Made by a program: the position numbers and the translations under genes
Part shown: piece after piece, positions 53,922-63,860 of the stretch
Position numbering within the stretch: the stretch's first letter is position 1
Layout: the number at the start of each line of letters is the position of its first letter
NCBI RefSeq assembly: GCF_007856155.1
Contig: NZ_CP042266.1
Location: 4,030,001 to 4,094,000 of the forward strand
Source: Streptomyces qinzhouensis
GTDB taxonomy: Bacteria > Actinomycetota > Actinomycetes > Streptomycetales > Streptomycetaceae
Reading direction: 5' to 3'
Length of the DNA stretch: 64,000 bases
The notes under the pieces: generated by a model
What the model saw: only the letters and a program-made list of their open reading frames with translations
The model's database searches: none
Told to the model about the DNA's origin: nothing

Positions 53922-55103
53922 ATGAATACGAAGGACTTCGTCGAGAAGGACTACTACAAGGTTCTCGGCGTCCCCAAGGACGCCACCGAGGCCGAGATCA
54001 AGAAGGCGTACCGGAAGCTCGCCCGCGAGTTCCACCCGGACGCCAACAAGGGTGACACCAAGGCCGAGGAGCGCTTCAAGGAGATCTCCGAGGCCAATGA
54101 CATCCTCGGCGACCCCAAGCGGCGCAAGGAGTACGACGAGGCCCGCGCCCTCTTCGGCAACGGCGGCTTCCGGGCCGGGCCGGGCGGTGGCAGCTTCAAC
54201 TTCGACCTGGGCGACCTCTTCGGAGGCGCCCAGGGCGGGGGCCCCCAGCCCGGTGGGGCCGGTGGCTTCGGCGGCGGTCTGGGCGATGTGTTCGGCGGGC
54301 TGTTCAACCGCGGCGCGGGCGCCGGGACCCGGGTTCAGCCGCGGCGCGGCCAGGACATCGAGTCCGAGGTGACGCTCAGCTTCACCGAGGCCGTCGACGG
54401 GGCCACGGTCCCGCTGCGGATGTCCAGCTCCGCGCCGTGCAAGGCCTGTTCCGGCACCGGCGACAAGAACGGCAACCCCCGGGTCTGCCCGACCTGTGTC
54501 GGCACCGGTCAGGTCTCCCGCGGCGGCAGCGGCTCCTTCTCGCTGACCGACCCCTGTGTGGACTGCAAGGGCCGTGGGCTGATCGCCCAGGACCCGTGCG
54601 AGGTCTGCAAGGGCAGCGGGCGGGCCCGTTCGTCGCGCACCATGCAGGTGCGGATTCCGCCGGGCGTCTCCGACGGCCAGCGGATCCGGCTGCGGGGCAA
54701 GGGCGCCCCGGGCGAGCGCGGCGGCCAGGCCGGTGATCTCTATGTCGTCGTCCATGTCGGTGAGCACCCCGTGTTCGGCCGCCGGGGCGACAATCTGACC
54801 GTCACCGTGCCCGTGACGTATACGGAGGCCGTGCTGGGCGGCGAGATCAAGGTGCCCGTGCTCGGCGGTCCGCCGGTGACCCTGAAGCTGCCCCAGGGCA
54901 CGCCCAACGGTCGCACGATGCGGGCCCGCGGCAAGGGAGCGGTCCGCAAGGACGGCACCCGCGGCGATCTGCTGGTCACCGTCGAGGTGGCGGTCCCGAG
55001 GGATCTGAGCGGCAAGGCGAAGGAAGCGCTGGAGGCCTATCGCGAGGCCACCGCGGACGAGGACCCGAGGGCCGAGCTCTTCGAGGCCGCGAAGGGAGCA
55101 TGA
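53922..55103 (+). CDS. dnaJ: co-chaperone DnaJ
   Basis: 393 residues. The J domain contains HPD at residues 38-40, followed by a Gly/Phe-rich stretch (GGSFNFDLGDLFGG). Four CxxCxGxG zinc modules (CKACSGTG, CPTCVGTG, CVDCKGRG, CEVCKGSG) occupy about 165-235, and the C-terminal peptide-binding domain ends the protein. It stimulates DnaK ATPase and delivers clients. Its stop overlaps hspR as ATGA. Confidence 0.97.
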   Translation: MNTKDFVEKDYYKVLGVPKDATEAEIKKAYRKLAREFHPDANKGDTKAEERFKEISEANDILGDPKRRKEYDEARALFGNGGFRAGPGGGSFNFDLGDLFGGAQGGGPQPGGAGGFGGGLGDVFGGLFNRGAGAGTRVQPRRGQDIESEVTLSFTEAVDGATVPLRMSSSAPCKACSGTGDKNGNPRVCPTCVGTGQVSRGGSGSFSLTDPCVDCKGRGLIAQDPCEVCKGSGRARSSRTMQVRIPPGVSDGQRIRLRGKGAPGERGGQAGDLYVVVHVGEHPVFGRRGDNLTVTVPVTYTEAVLGGEIKVPVLGGPPVTLKLPQGTPNGRTMRARGKGAVRKDGTRGDLLVTVEVAVPRDLSGKAKEALEAYREATADEDPRAELFEAAKGA

Positions 55104-55555
55104 GGACGATGGACGGACGGCGCCGCAACCCCTACGAACTGACCGACGAATCACCGGTGTACGTGATCTCGGTGGCTGCCCAGCTTTCCGGGCTGCACCC
55201 GCAGACGCTGCGGCAGTACGACCGGCTGGGTCTGGTCTCACCCGACCGTACGGCGGGCCGGGGGCGGCGCTACTCCGCCCGGGACATCGAACTGCTCCGT
55301 ACGGTGCAGCAGCTGTCCCAGGACGAGGGCATCAACCTCGCCGGCATCAAGCGCATCATCGAGCTGGAGAACCAGGTCGCGGCGCTCCAGTCCCGGGTGG
55401 CCGAGCTGACGGCCGCGGTCGAGGGCGCGGCGGCGACGATGCGGCAGCGCGAATCGCAGGTCCACGCCTCGTACCGGCGCGATCTGGTGCCGTATCAGGA
55501 TGTGCAGCAGGCGAGCGCGCTGGTGGTGTGGCGGCCGAAGCGGACCGGCGAATAG
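55100..55555 (+). CDS. hspR: HspR heat-shock repressor (MerR family)
   Basis: 151 residues, start overlapping the dnaJ stop; ATG 55109 is possible. The MerR helix-turn-helix VYVISVAAQLSGLHPQTLRQ and YDRLGLVSPDRTAGRGRRYS (about 20-60) and a coiled-coil (ELENQVAALQSRVAELTAAV) mark it. It represses dnaK operon and clpB through HAIR sites; three such sites are seen in this window (51217, 51269, 58115). Confidence 0.96.
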   Translation: MRTMDGRRRNPYELTDESPVYVISVAAQLSGLHPQTLRQYDRLGLVSPDRTAGRGRRYSARDIELLRTVQQLSQDEGINLAGIKRIIELENQVAALQSRVAELTAAVEGAAATMRQRESQVHASYRRDLVPYQDVQQASALVVWRPKRTGE

Positions 55556-55686
55556 CGGTTCGCCCGGCCCGGCGCCACGACTGCGGGCGAGCCCGTCCGC
55601 GGCCTGTCCGCGGTGGCCCGTCGCCCGTCCGGCCGGCTTCCCCGCCCGCGTACCGTTGCTTTCGCGAACGGCGCGGGCGGGGTCCG

Positions 55687-56685
55687 TCAGCCCGCCGTGG
55701 TCGGTGTGCCGTGTTCCAGGATCCCCGACTGGGCGATCAGATAGCCCAGTTGGGTACGGCTGCCGCTGCCCAGCGACGAGCCCAGTTTGGCGATATGGGC
55801 CCGGCAGGTCCGGACGTTCATCCCCAGGCGGCGGGCGATCGCCTCGTCGACGTGGCCCTCCACCAGCAGTTTGGCGATGGACCGCTGGACGCCCGTCACC
55901 CCGTTGAGATCGGGGCCGTACGAGATCGGCTCGTCCCACGGCAGTCCGTGCAGCCAGAACTGCTCGAAGACGCCGACCAGATAGTCCACGATCCCCTTGT
56001 GCCGCAGCTCCAGAGCGAACAGCCGGTCGCTGCTGGCGGGGATGAAGGCCACCTTCCGGTCCACGATGATCAGCCGGTCGATGATTTCTTCGAGGGTGCG
56101 CACCTCCACTCCGGACGGTCCGACCTTCTCCATATAGGAGAGCGTGGCCGGGTGGTGGCGGGCGGTGTGCTGGTAGAGGGTCCGCATCCGCACCCCTCGT
56201 TCGATCAGCGGCTGCACCCGGTGCAGCGCCTTCTCCAGGGAGTGCGGCTGGCGTCCGCTGCCCGGCTGGACTGTGAGAAGCTCCTCCGTGCAGTCGGCGG
56301 TGACCTGGTCCAGACTGGCGTTGATGCGGTTGAGGCCTTCGAGGACGGTGATGCCGTCGGGCACGGGCGAGCCCTGGGCACTGATGGACATAAAAGGTTC
56401 GAGAGCGTCGGTGAGGGCGACGGCCCGCCGGCGGCGGTCCTGGATCTCCCTCTCGATGGGGTGGATCAGTTGCGCCAGTGCCGTGGTGGGAGCGACCGGT
56501 CGGAGCCACTGGGCGTCATACGGGTCCGGATCGAGCAGTGCGAGGTCGAACAGGCAGGGCGCGGTCTCCGCCTCAAGACGGGACAGCCGACCGCTCCGCA
56601 GCGCGGTGATGTAAAGACTCTTTCCCGCCTCGCACAACTTGCCGTCTGAGTGAGGGTGTCCGAGTTCGCCCCCATGAGACGTCAT
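55687..56685 (-). CDS. LuxR-type HTH regulator next to GEPSWE peptide gene
   Basis: 332 residues from ATG 56685 (GGGGGT upstream). The N-terminal half is unassigned; residues 150-260 resemble the PLD/TrmB-like sensor domain (ERGVRMRTLYQHTARHHPAT, VRTLEEIIDRLIIVDRKVAF, FIPASSDRLFALELRHKGIV). The C-terminus is the LuxR helix-turn-helix (QRSIAKLLVEGHVDEAIARR then LGMNVRTCRAHIAKLGSSLG, about 265-305). It is divergent from a secreted peptide gene, with the palindrome ATGTTCCTG-N5-CAGGAACAT just upstream, so autoregulation and control of the peptide are likely. The signal could be the peptide itself. Confidence 0.85.
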   Translation of the reverse strand: MTSHGGELGHPHSDGKLCEAGKSLYITALRSGRLSRLEAETAPCLFDLALLDPDPYDAQWLRPVAPTTALAQLIHPIEREIQDRRRRAVALTDALEPFMSISAQGSPVPDGITVLEGLNRINASLDQVTADCTEELLTVQPGSGRQPHSLEKALHRVQPLIERGVRMRTLYQHTARHHPATLSYMEKVGPSGVEVRTLEEIIDRLIIVDRKVAFIPASSDRLFALELRHKGIVDYLVGVFEQFWLHGLPWDEPISYGPDLNGVTGVQRSIAKLLVEGHVDEAIARRLGMNVRTCRAHIAKLGSSLGSGSRTQLGYLIAQSGILEHGTPTTAG

Positions 56686-56697
56686 ATGTACCCCCTC

Positions 56698-56720
56698 ATG
56701 TTCCTGCATTACAGGAACAT
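56698..56720. promoter_or_regulatory. ATGTTCCTG-N5-CAGGAACAT palindrome
   Basis: Perfect 9-bp inverted repeat (56698-56706 and 56712-56720) with a 5-base spacer, 13 bp upstream of the luxR start and about 90 bp upstream of the peptide start. A candidate operator for the LuxR protein. Confidence 0.65.
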
Positions 56721-56811
56721 GATGCCTGCCGTCGCTGGTGCAAGCGTTCGGAGTGAGACATCGTCTTATGCGCGGGGGAGGAGGAATGATCAAATGAGGT
56801 GGAGATCACCC

Positions 56812-57048
56812 ATGTCTAGGACGCTACGTGCGCTTTGTGCTCTTGCCTTGGCGGGCGCCGCGCTGGGCGCCGCCGGTTTCACCACCGGCGAACCCTCTTG
56901 GGAGCGCGTCCCCGCAGCCGTCGCGGCGGCGGACCAGGGTGAGCCCTCGTGGGAGGTCGGTGGACCGTTCGCGGCGGCCACTGCCGGCGACGGCGAGCCT
57001 TCCTGGGAACTCACCACCGCACCTGCTCCCAAAGGTGCGGACGCATGA
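56812..57048 (+). CDS. secreted peptide with three GEPSWE motifs
   Basis: 78 residues from ATG 56812 with GGAG seven bases upstream; ATG 56794 (AGGAGG) would add six residues. An N-terminal hydrophobic signal (MSRTLRALCALALAGAALGA) is followed by three exact GEPSWE hexamers at 26-31, 43-48 and 61-66, spaced 17 and 18 residues, each in an Ala/Gly/Pro linker (ERVPAAVAAADQ, VGGPFAAATAGD). DNA of the three copies differs at wobble positions, so the repeat is under protein-level selection. No family known to me. Multi-core RiPP-like precursor or signalling peptide are candidate roles. Coupled to the next gene by ATGA. Confidence 0.75.
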   Translation: MSRTLRALCALALAGAALGAAGFTTGEPSWERVPAAVAAADQGEPSWEVGGPFAAATAGDGEPSWELTTAPAPKGADA

Positions 57049-57365
57049 CCGTGCCACCGGATGACCGCTCCTTCCGGCGCGAGATGGCCACGGCCTACCG
57101 CTCCGGGTGGCATTTCATCGACCTTGTGACGGCCATTCCCCACCGAGGCGACTCGTTGATGGTCACCCTGTTCGGCGAGCCGATCGTCGTGGCCCGTGAG
57201 GAGGACGAGGACGTCCGGGCGTACCGGTGCCTCCGTCGTCCGCGGGGCGCTCCGCAGCCCGTCCGTTGCGCCATCCGATACGGAATGATTTTTGTGAACC
57301 TCGACCAGCGCGACCACCGGCTGGCCGATCCGGACACCACCCGAGCCACCCCCCGCAGTGCCTGA
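57045..57365 (+). CDS. short Rieske-like protein lacking Fe-S ligands
   Basis: 106 residues, start overlapping the peptide stop. TAYRSGWHFIDLVTAIPHRG, SLMVTLFGEPIVVAREE and RYGMIFVNLDQ resemble the N-terminal Rieske domain of ring-hydroxylating oxygenases and its flanking beta-strands. The two ligand boxes CxH and CxxH are replaced by CLRRPRG and RCAIRYG, and the loop is shortened, so no cluster should bind. It may be a pseudo-Rieske partner of the peptide or its LuxR regulator. Function unknown. Confidence 0.6.
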   Translation: MTVPPDDRSFRREMATAYRSGWHFIDLVTAIPHRGDSLMVTLFGEPIVVAREEDEDVRAYRCLRRPRGAPQPVRCAIRYGMIFVNLDQRDHRLADPDTTRATPRSA

Positions 57366-57407
57366 GCGATTCCCCCGTCGTTTTAAATCGCTCCGGCACT
57401 TCCCCCA

Positions 57408-57452
57408 CACAGCGGCGCCATCGCGGACCTGAAACGCGATGGCGCCGCTGTG
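57408..57452 (+). terminator. 18-bp hairpin after the peptide operon
   Basis: CACAGCGGCGCCATCGCG (57408-57425) pairs perfectly with CGCGATGGCGCCGCTGTG (57435-57452), loop of 9 bases. It is 43 bp past the Rieske-like stop and 67 bp from the PPOX gene end (convergent), so it may serve both. Confidence 0.75.
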
Positions 57453-57518
57453 CGTCCGCGAACGGGCCGACGCGCCCCGCCGCCCCGGGGTGGTACGGCT
57501 CCGGGGGCGTACGGCCGC

Positions 57519-57932
57519 TCAGGCGCGCCCCAGGGCCCGTTCCACGGCGATCTCCACGACCACCCGGTCCGGATTGGGCTTCGGGACGCGGCCGTACCGC
57601 TCCGCGTAGCGCCGGACGGCGTCCTCGACGACCTCCGGTTCCGTGCGCACCCGCGCCCGGCCCTCCAGGGTCGCCCAGCGCCCGCGGTCCATCTGGCAGA
57701 CGGCGACCCGGGCGCCCCGCCCGTCCGCCGCGCCCGCGAGGACGTGCGCGACCTTGCGGCTGGACTTGTTGGTGATGACCCGGGCCAGGCCGGCCTCCGG
57801 GTCGAAGGTCACCCCCACCGGGACCACGTGCGGGGAGCCGTCCGGCCGGAGGGTCGTCAGGGTGCACAGCTGGTGCTCGCGCCAGAACTCCAGATAGCCG
57901 GGGGTCAGCTGGTTCAGATCGGTGATCGCCAT
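57519..57932 (-). CDS. PPOX-class F420/FMN-dependent oxidoreductase
   Basis: 137 residues from ATG 57932. The split beta-barrel fold of pyridoxamine-phosphate-oxidase-like proteins is clear: LCTLTTLRPDGSPHVVPVGV (about 22-41), KSSRKVAHVLAG and QMDRGRWATLEGRARV. Actinobacterial members mostly use F420 or heme/flavin; which one cannot be told here. It is an orphan between the peptide module and clpB. Confidence 0.85.
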   Translation of the reverse strand: MAITDLNQLTPGYLEFWREHQLCTLTTLRPDGSPHVVPVGVTFDPEAGLARVITNKSSRKVAHVLAGAADGRGARVAVCQMDRGRWATLEGRARVRTEPEVVEDAVRRYAERYGRVPKPNPDRVVVEIAVERALGRA

Positions 57933-57971
57933 GGAATCCAGCGTAGGACGCGGGATCCGGTACGGGTCGCG

Positions 57972-58010
57972 CCGGGGCGCGCGGGGTCGCGCGGGGTCGC
58001 GCGGGGTCGC
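57972..58010. repeat. tandem 10-bp GCGGGGTCGC repeat
   Basis: GCGGGGTCGC is repeated three times in a row (57981-58010), within a longer GC-rich, repeat-like stretch to about 58100 that also contains several GGAACAGG-like units. It lies between the PPOX gene and the clpB promoter. Confidence 0.7.
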
Positions 58011-58114
58011 GCCCCTCGGGACCCGCTCCTGAACCCCTCCGGAGCAGGTCCGAAAGCGTCCGGAACGGGCTCGGAACAGGTCTGGAACAGGCCCGGAACC
58101 GGTTGAGCCCACGC

Positions 58115-58135
58115 CTTGAGTGGAATAGACTCAAC
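58115..58135. promoter_or_regulatory. HAIR (HspR operator) of clpB
   Basis: CTTGAGT-N7-ACTCAAC differs from the HAIR consensus by a single base and lies 94 bp upstream of the clpB start. HspR is expected to repress clpB from it, as in other Streptomyces. Confidence 0.88.
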
Positions 58136-58228
58136 TTTGTGCAGGTTGAATGAGTCAGAGTTAGTGACCGAGTGCGGGCCGGACCCCGTAGCTCTCCATG
58201 AGTGACCTGCGAGGAGGAGTAACCGGAC

Positions 58229-60820
<2,592 letters not shown>

Positions 60821-60912
60821 CCCGAAGCGCACCCGGGAATGCCCCGGGGGCGCTTGGGGTCCCGCCCCGCCATGGTGGAGGATGGCGGCATCCGTACGAA
60901 GGGAATAACAGG

Positions 60913-61455
60913 GTGACCATCGATCCGTCCTCGATTCCGAATTTCGGGGGCCAGCCCCAGCCGCAGTCCGCAGGACAGGCGGGACCCGTCGTTCCCGACC
61001 AGGACCTGGTGAAGCAGCTTCTCGACCAGATGGAGCTGAAGTACGTCATCGACGACGAGGGCGACCTCGCCGCGCCGTGGGAGGAATTCCGCACGTACTT
61101 CATGTTCCGCGGCGAGAAGGAGCAGCAGGTCTTCTCCGTCCGGACCTTCTACGACCGTCCGCTGGACGTCGAGGAGCGCACCCGGATCCTGGAGAAGATC
61201 GACGACTGGAACCGCCGCACTCTGTGGCCGAAGGTCTACACGCATCTGCACGAGGACGAGGAGGGCGGCGCGTCCGTCCGTCTCATCGGCGAGGCGCAGA
61301 TGCTGATCGGCATGGGCGTCGCCCTCGACCACTTCGTCTCCTCCACCGTGAGCTGGGTGCAGGCGTCGATGGAGTTCGACAACTGGTTCGCCACCGAGAT
61401 GGGCCTCAAGCCCTCGGAGGACGGCCAGGAGGGTGCCGGGCCCGACGAGGCCTGA
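60913..61455 (+). CDS. YbjN-domain protein
   Basis: 180 residues from GTG 60913. The YbjN/type III secretion chaperone-like fold follows a disordered Pro/Gln start: LVKQLLDQMELKYVIDDEGD, AAPWEEFRTYFMFRGEKEQQ, then WPKVYTHLHEDEEGGASVRL and SWVQASMEFDNWFATEMG. Function unknown; members are conserved across actinobacteria. It follows clpB by about 90 bp with no clear terminator between. Confidence 0.88.
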   Translation: MTIDPSSIPNFGGQPQPQSAGQAGPVVPDQDLVKQLLDQMELKYVIDDEGDLAAPWEEFRTYFMFRGEKEQQVFSVRTFYDRPLDVEERTRILEKIDDWNRRTLWPKVYTHLHEDEEGGASVRLIGEAQMLIGMGVALDHFVSSTVSWVQASMEFDNWFATEMGLKPSEDGQEGAGPDEA

Positions 61456-61495
61456 CGGTCTCTCCCGGTATCGGGTCCGGCGGCGTCCCGCCGGA

Positions 61496-62716
61496 TCAGA
61501 GCGCCATCGGCGACAGCGTCAGCAGATAGGTGCCGTAGCCGAACGAGAGCCCGGCCAGGGCGGCGATCACCGCGATCGCCGCCCGCGGCCGGGCTTTCGT
61601 CAGTGCCACCGCCACCGGCAGCAGCAGCGGGAACGCCGGCAGCAGGAAACGCGGTTTGGACTCGAAGAATCCGGATCCGCCGATGGTGATCAGTACCAGT
61701 ACCCCCGTATAGACCAGCAGCGCGGCGGGCGGGCGGGCCAGCACCAGCAGCGCGAAGAGCACCACCGATACGAGCACGATCAGCAGTGCCATCGTCAGCG
61801 GCAGCGCGACGGGCCGCAGCGCGATATCGCGGACCACCCGGGCCGCCCCGGCGCCGAAGTCGAAGGTCGACGTCCAGCCGCGCTGCACCGCGAAGTAGCC
61901 GCCGAGCGGATCACCGGTACGGAAGCCGACCCAGAGGACGTAACCGCACCAGCCGGTGGGGGCGAGCGCCGCGGCCGCCCACAGCCTGGGGTCCCCGCGG
62001 CCGCCGCGGACCAGTTCGTACGCCACTACGCACAGCACCGCGGCGGCCACCGCGATCCCGTTGGGCCGGGAGAGGCCCGCGAGTACGGCGAGTACGGCCG
62101 CCCACAGCCAGCGGCGGGTCAGCAGCGCGTACAGCGACCAGGCGGCGAACGCGGTCAGCAGCGGCTCCGTGTACGCCATCGTGAGCACGACCGAATGCGG
62201 CAGCAGCCCCCACAGCAGCACCAGCACCGTCGCCGTCCGGCGGCCGTGCAGCCGCTCGCCCACCGCGTAGATCCCGGCCGCGGCGACCAGCGCCGCCGAC
62301 CAGGAGACCAGCAGTCCGACGCTGCCGCTGGTGATCCGGTCCGGGACGGCGTACGAGAGACCGCGCACCAGCCCCGGGTAGAGCGGGAAGAACGCCAGAT
62401 CGTTCTGGACCGCGCCGGGCCAGGTCAGCACCCGCCCGTAGCCGTGCTCGGCGATCAGCATGTACCAGTCCGCGTCCCAGGCCCGTCCGAGGATGGCCCG
62501 CGGCCGCCGTCCGATGTGCCACGCCCAGGCGCTCATCAGCAGCAGCCCGGTCAGCCGGGCGGCGGCGAACAGCCCGACGGCGGGGGCGATACGCAGCAGG
62601 GCCGTGTGGAGGGAGTGGGGGGTGTGGTGCGTGGCGGGTCCCGCTGTGTCGTCGAAGGTCGTCTCGGCGGACAGGGGGCACCTCCGGGCGCGGTTCGTCT
62701 CCTTCCGACACAACAT
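61496..62716 (-). CDS. integral membrane GPI-mannosyltransferase-like protein
   Basis: 406 residues from ATG 62716; a CTG at 62674 with GGAGG six bases upstream is a tempting alternative. It has about nine to ten helices. WDADWYMLIAEHGYGR (about 68-83) with an acidic DAD loop, then AFFPLYPGLVRGLSYA, matches PIG-V/GT-C type mannosyltransferases, which take sugars from polyprenol carriers outside the membrane. No other glycan gene is adjacent, and the acceptor is unknown. Confidence 0.75.
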   Translation of the reverse strand: MLCRKETNRARRCPLSAETTFDDTAGPATHHTPHSLHTALLRIAPAVGLFAAARLTGLLLMSAWAWHIGRRPRAILGRAWDADWYMLIAEHGYGRVLTWPGAVQNDLAFFPLYPGLVRGLSYAVPDRITSGSVGLLVSWSAALVAAAGIYAVGERLHGRRTATVLVLLWGLLPHSVVLTMAYTEPLLTAFAAWSLYALLTRRWLWAAVLAVLAGLSRPNGIAVAAAVLCVVAYELVRGGRGDPRLWAAAALAPTGWCGYVLWVGFRTGDPLGGYFAVQRGWTSTFDFGAGAARVVRDIALRPVALPLTMALLIVLVSVVLFALLVLARPPAALLVYTGVLVLITIGGSGFFESKPRFLLPAFPLLLPVAVALTKARPRAAIAVIAALAGLSFGYGTYLLTLSPMAL

Positions 62717-62919
62717 GGGCCGCGCGGGGATGCCGCGCGAGTCACACTGCGCCGACAGGCCGCGCCGCGCCGCGCTTCCCACCCGTACGGCGCAGCGCCC
62801 TACAGGGCGCGCAGACGGGCGGCGGCCTCTTCGAGGAGCGCGGGGCTCTCGCGGAAAGTGAAGGTGCGTACCACGAAGACCGGGCGGGTCGTCCGATGGA
62901 TCACGCTTGTGCGTGGAAA

Positions 62920-62935
62920 TCAGATCGTGATCTGA
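62920..62935. promoter_or_regulatory. TCAGATC-GT-GATCTGA palindrome in antitoxin promoter
   Basis: The 16-bp palindrome (7-bp arms) sits between a TGGAAA (62914-62919) and a TAGACT (62937-62942), 17 bases apart, so it occupies the spacer of the predicted promoter of the antitoxin gene at 62950. An ideal site for autoregulation. Confidence 0.65.
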
Positions 62936-62949
62936 GTAGACTTCCGGGT

Positions 62950-63435
62950 ATGGGTATCGCACACCTCGAAGCAGAGTCGGAGTCCGTCTCCTTCACTGAT
63001 CTTTCCCGCAATCCGAAGGGCGTCGCGGCCAGAGCCGCGGCCCTGGGGCGCCTCCGTGTCACCCATCGGGACGCGCCCGACATGGTTCTGACGACAGCTG
63101 CGCGGGCGGAGTACGACGAGGAGAACCTGACCACCGCTTCCCGGCTCTTCCTCGCGCTGATGAAGCAGGACGACGGTGCCAAGGCGCTGCTGCTCGCACT
63201 GCCCGAGGTGTTCCCCTGGGTTCGGCACCTGGACGCGGAAGAGGTTCGGGCCTTCACCGTCGAGCTACTTGAAGCACTGTCCGACGCCGCCGAGCTGGGA
63301 GCGGGTGAATCCGTCCATCGCGCGATCATCTCCTGGCGTGCCACCGCTCGTATCAACGCCGACCCCGAGCAGCTCAGGGAATCGCTGCGCCCGCTCGAAG
63401 ACGACAACCTGGGCCCGGTCGAGGTGCCTGCGTGA
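62950..63435 (+). CDS. Phd-like antitoxin
   Basis: 161 residues from ATG 62950; the transcript is likely leaderless. The N-terminus resembles Phd/YefM folds (VSFTDLSRNPKGVAARAAAL, GRLRVTHRDAPDMVLTTAA), which bind DNA and the toxin. The rest is a helical extension. Its stop overlaps the next start as GTGA, and the palindrome upstream fits autorepression. Confidence 0.75.
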   Translation: MGIAHLEAESESVSFTDLSRNPKGVAARAAALGRLRVTHRDAPDMVLTTAARAEYDEENLTTASRLFLALMKQDDGAKALLLALPEVFPWVRHLDAEEVRAFTVELLEALSDAAELGAGESVHRAIISWRATARINADPEQLRESLRPLEDDNLGPVEVPA

Positions 63436-63782
63436 GCCCGAAGAAGGGAGACCGCGTCAGTGTCCCCCCGCTGAGTGGCTGGAACGTCGTCTTCGGGACG
63501 ACGGAGGCGGTGACGGGTTGGGAGGAGTTGTGCCGAGTGGCGCTGCCGAACGCGCATCGCTGCCTGGAGGCACTCCGAAGCGACCCGCTGTCCCGGTCCA
63601 ACTGGAGCCGGCAGCATCAGCTGAGAGGAAGGCACGCGGCCAAGGCGTGGAAGGGGTCGGACCTGGAACAGTGGGAGTACGAGGTCACCAGCGGTGGCCG
63701 GGTGCGGTATCCGGTGAGCGCGGAGACTTCCACGGTGATTCTCGTGTACGCCTCTCCGCGGCATCCGAAAGACACCGAGTGA
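63432..63782 (+). CDS. RelE/HigB-like toxin
   Basis: 116 residues from GTG 63432, coupled to the antitoxin. The small alpha/beta fold includes VTGWEELCRVALPNAHRCLE, LRSDPLSRSNWSRQHQLRGR and YEVTSGGRVRYPVSAETSTV, close to mRNA-interferase toxins of the RelE superfamily, with a basic centre for RNA. Which residues catalyse is not certain. Second toxin-antitoxin pair in the window. Confidence 0.7.
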   Translation: MSPKKGDRVSVPPLSGWNVVFGTTEAVTGWEELCRVALPNAHRCLEALRSDPLSRSNWSRQHQLRGRHAAKAWKGSDLEQWEYEVTSGGRVRYPVSAETSTVILVYASPRHPKDTE

Positions 63783-63860
63783 ACCGCGGGTCGGTCCAGG
63801 GCTTGGCCCTTCGAGGAGGACCGAGCCCTGCCGCCCGACCGTATGTACTGCCTGTGCCCG

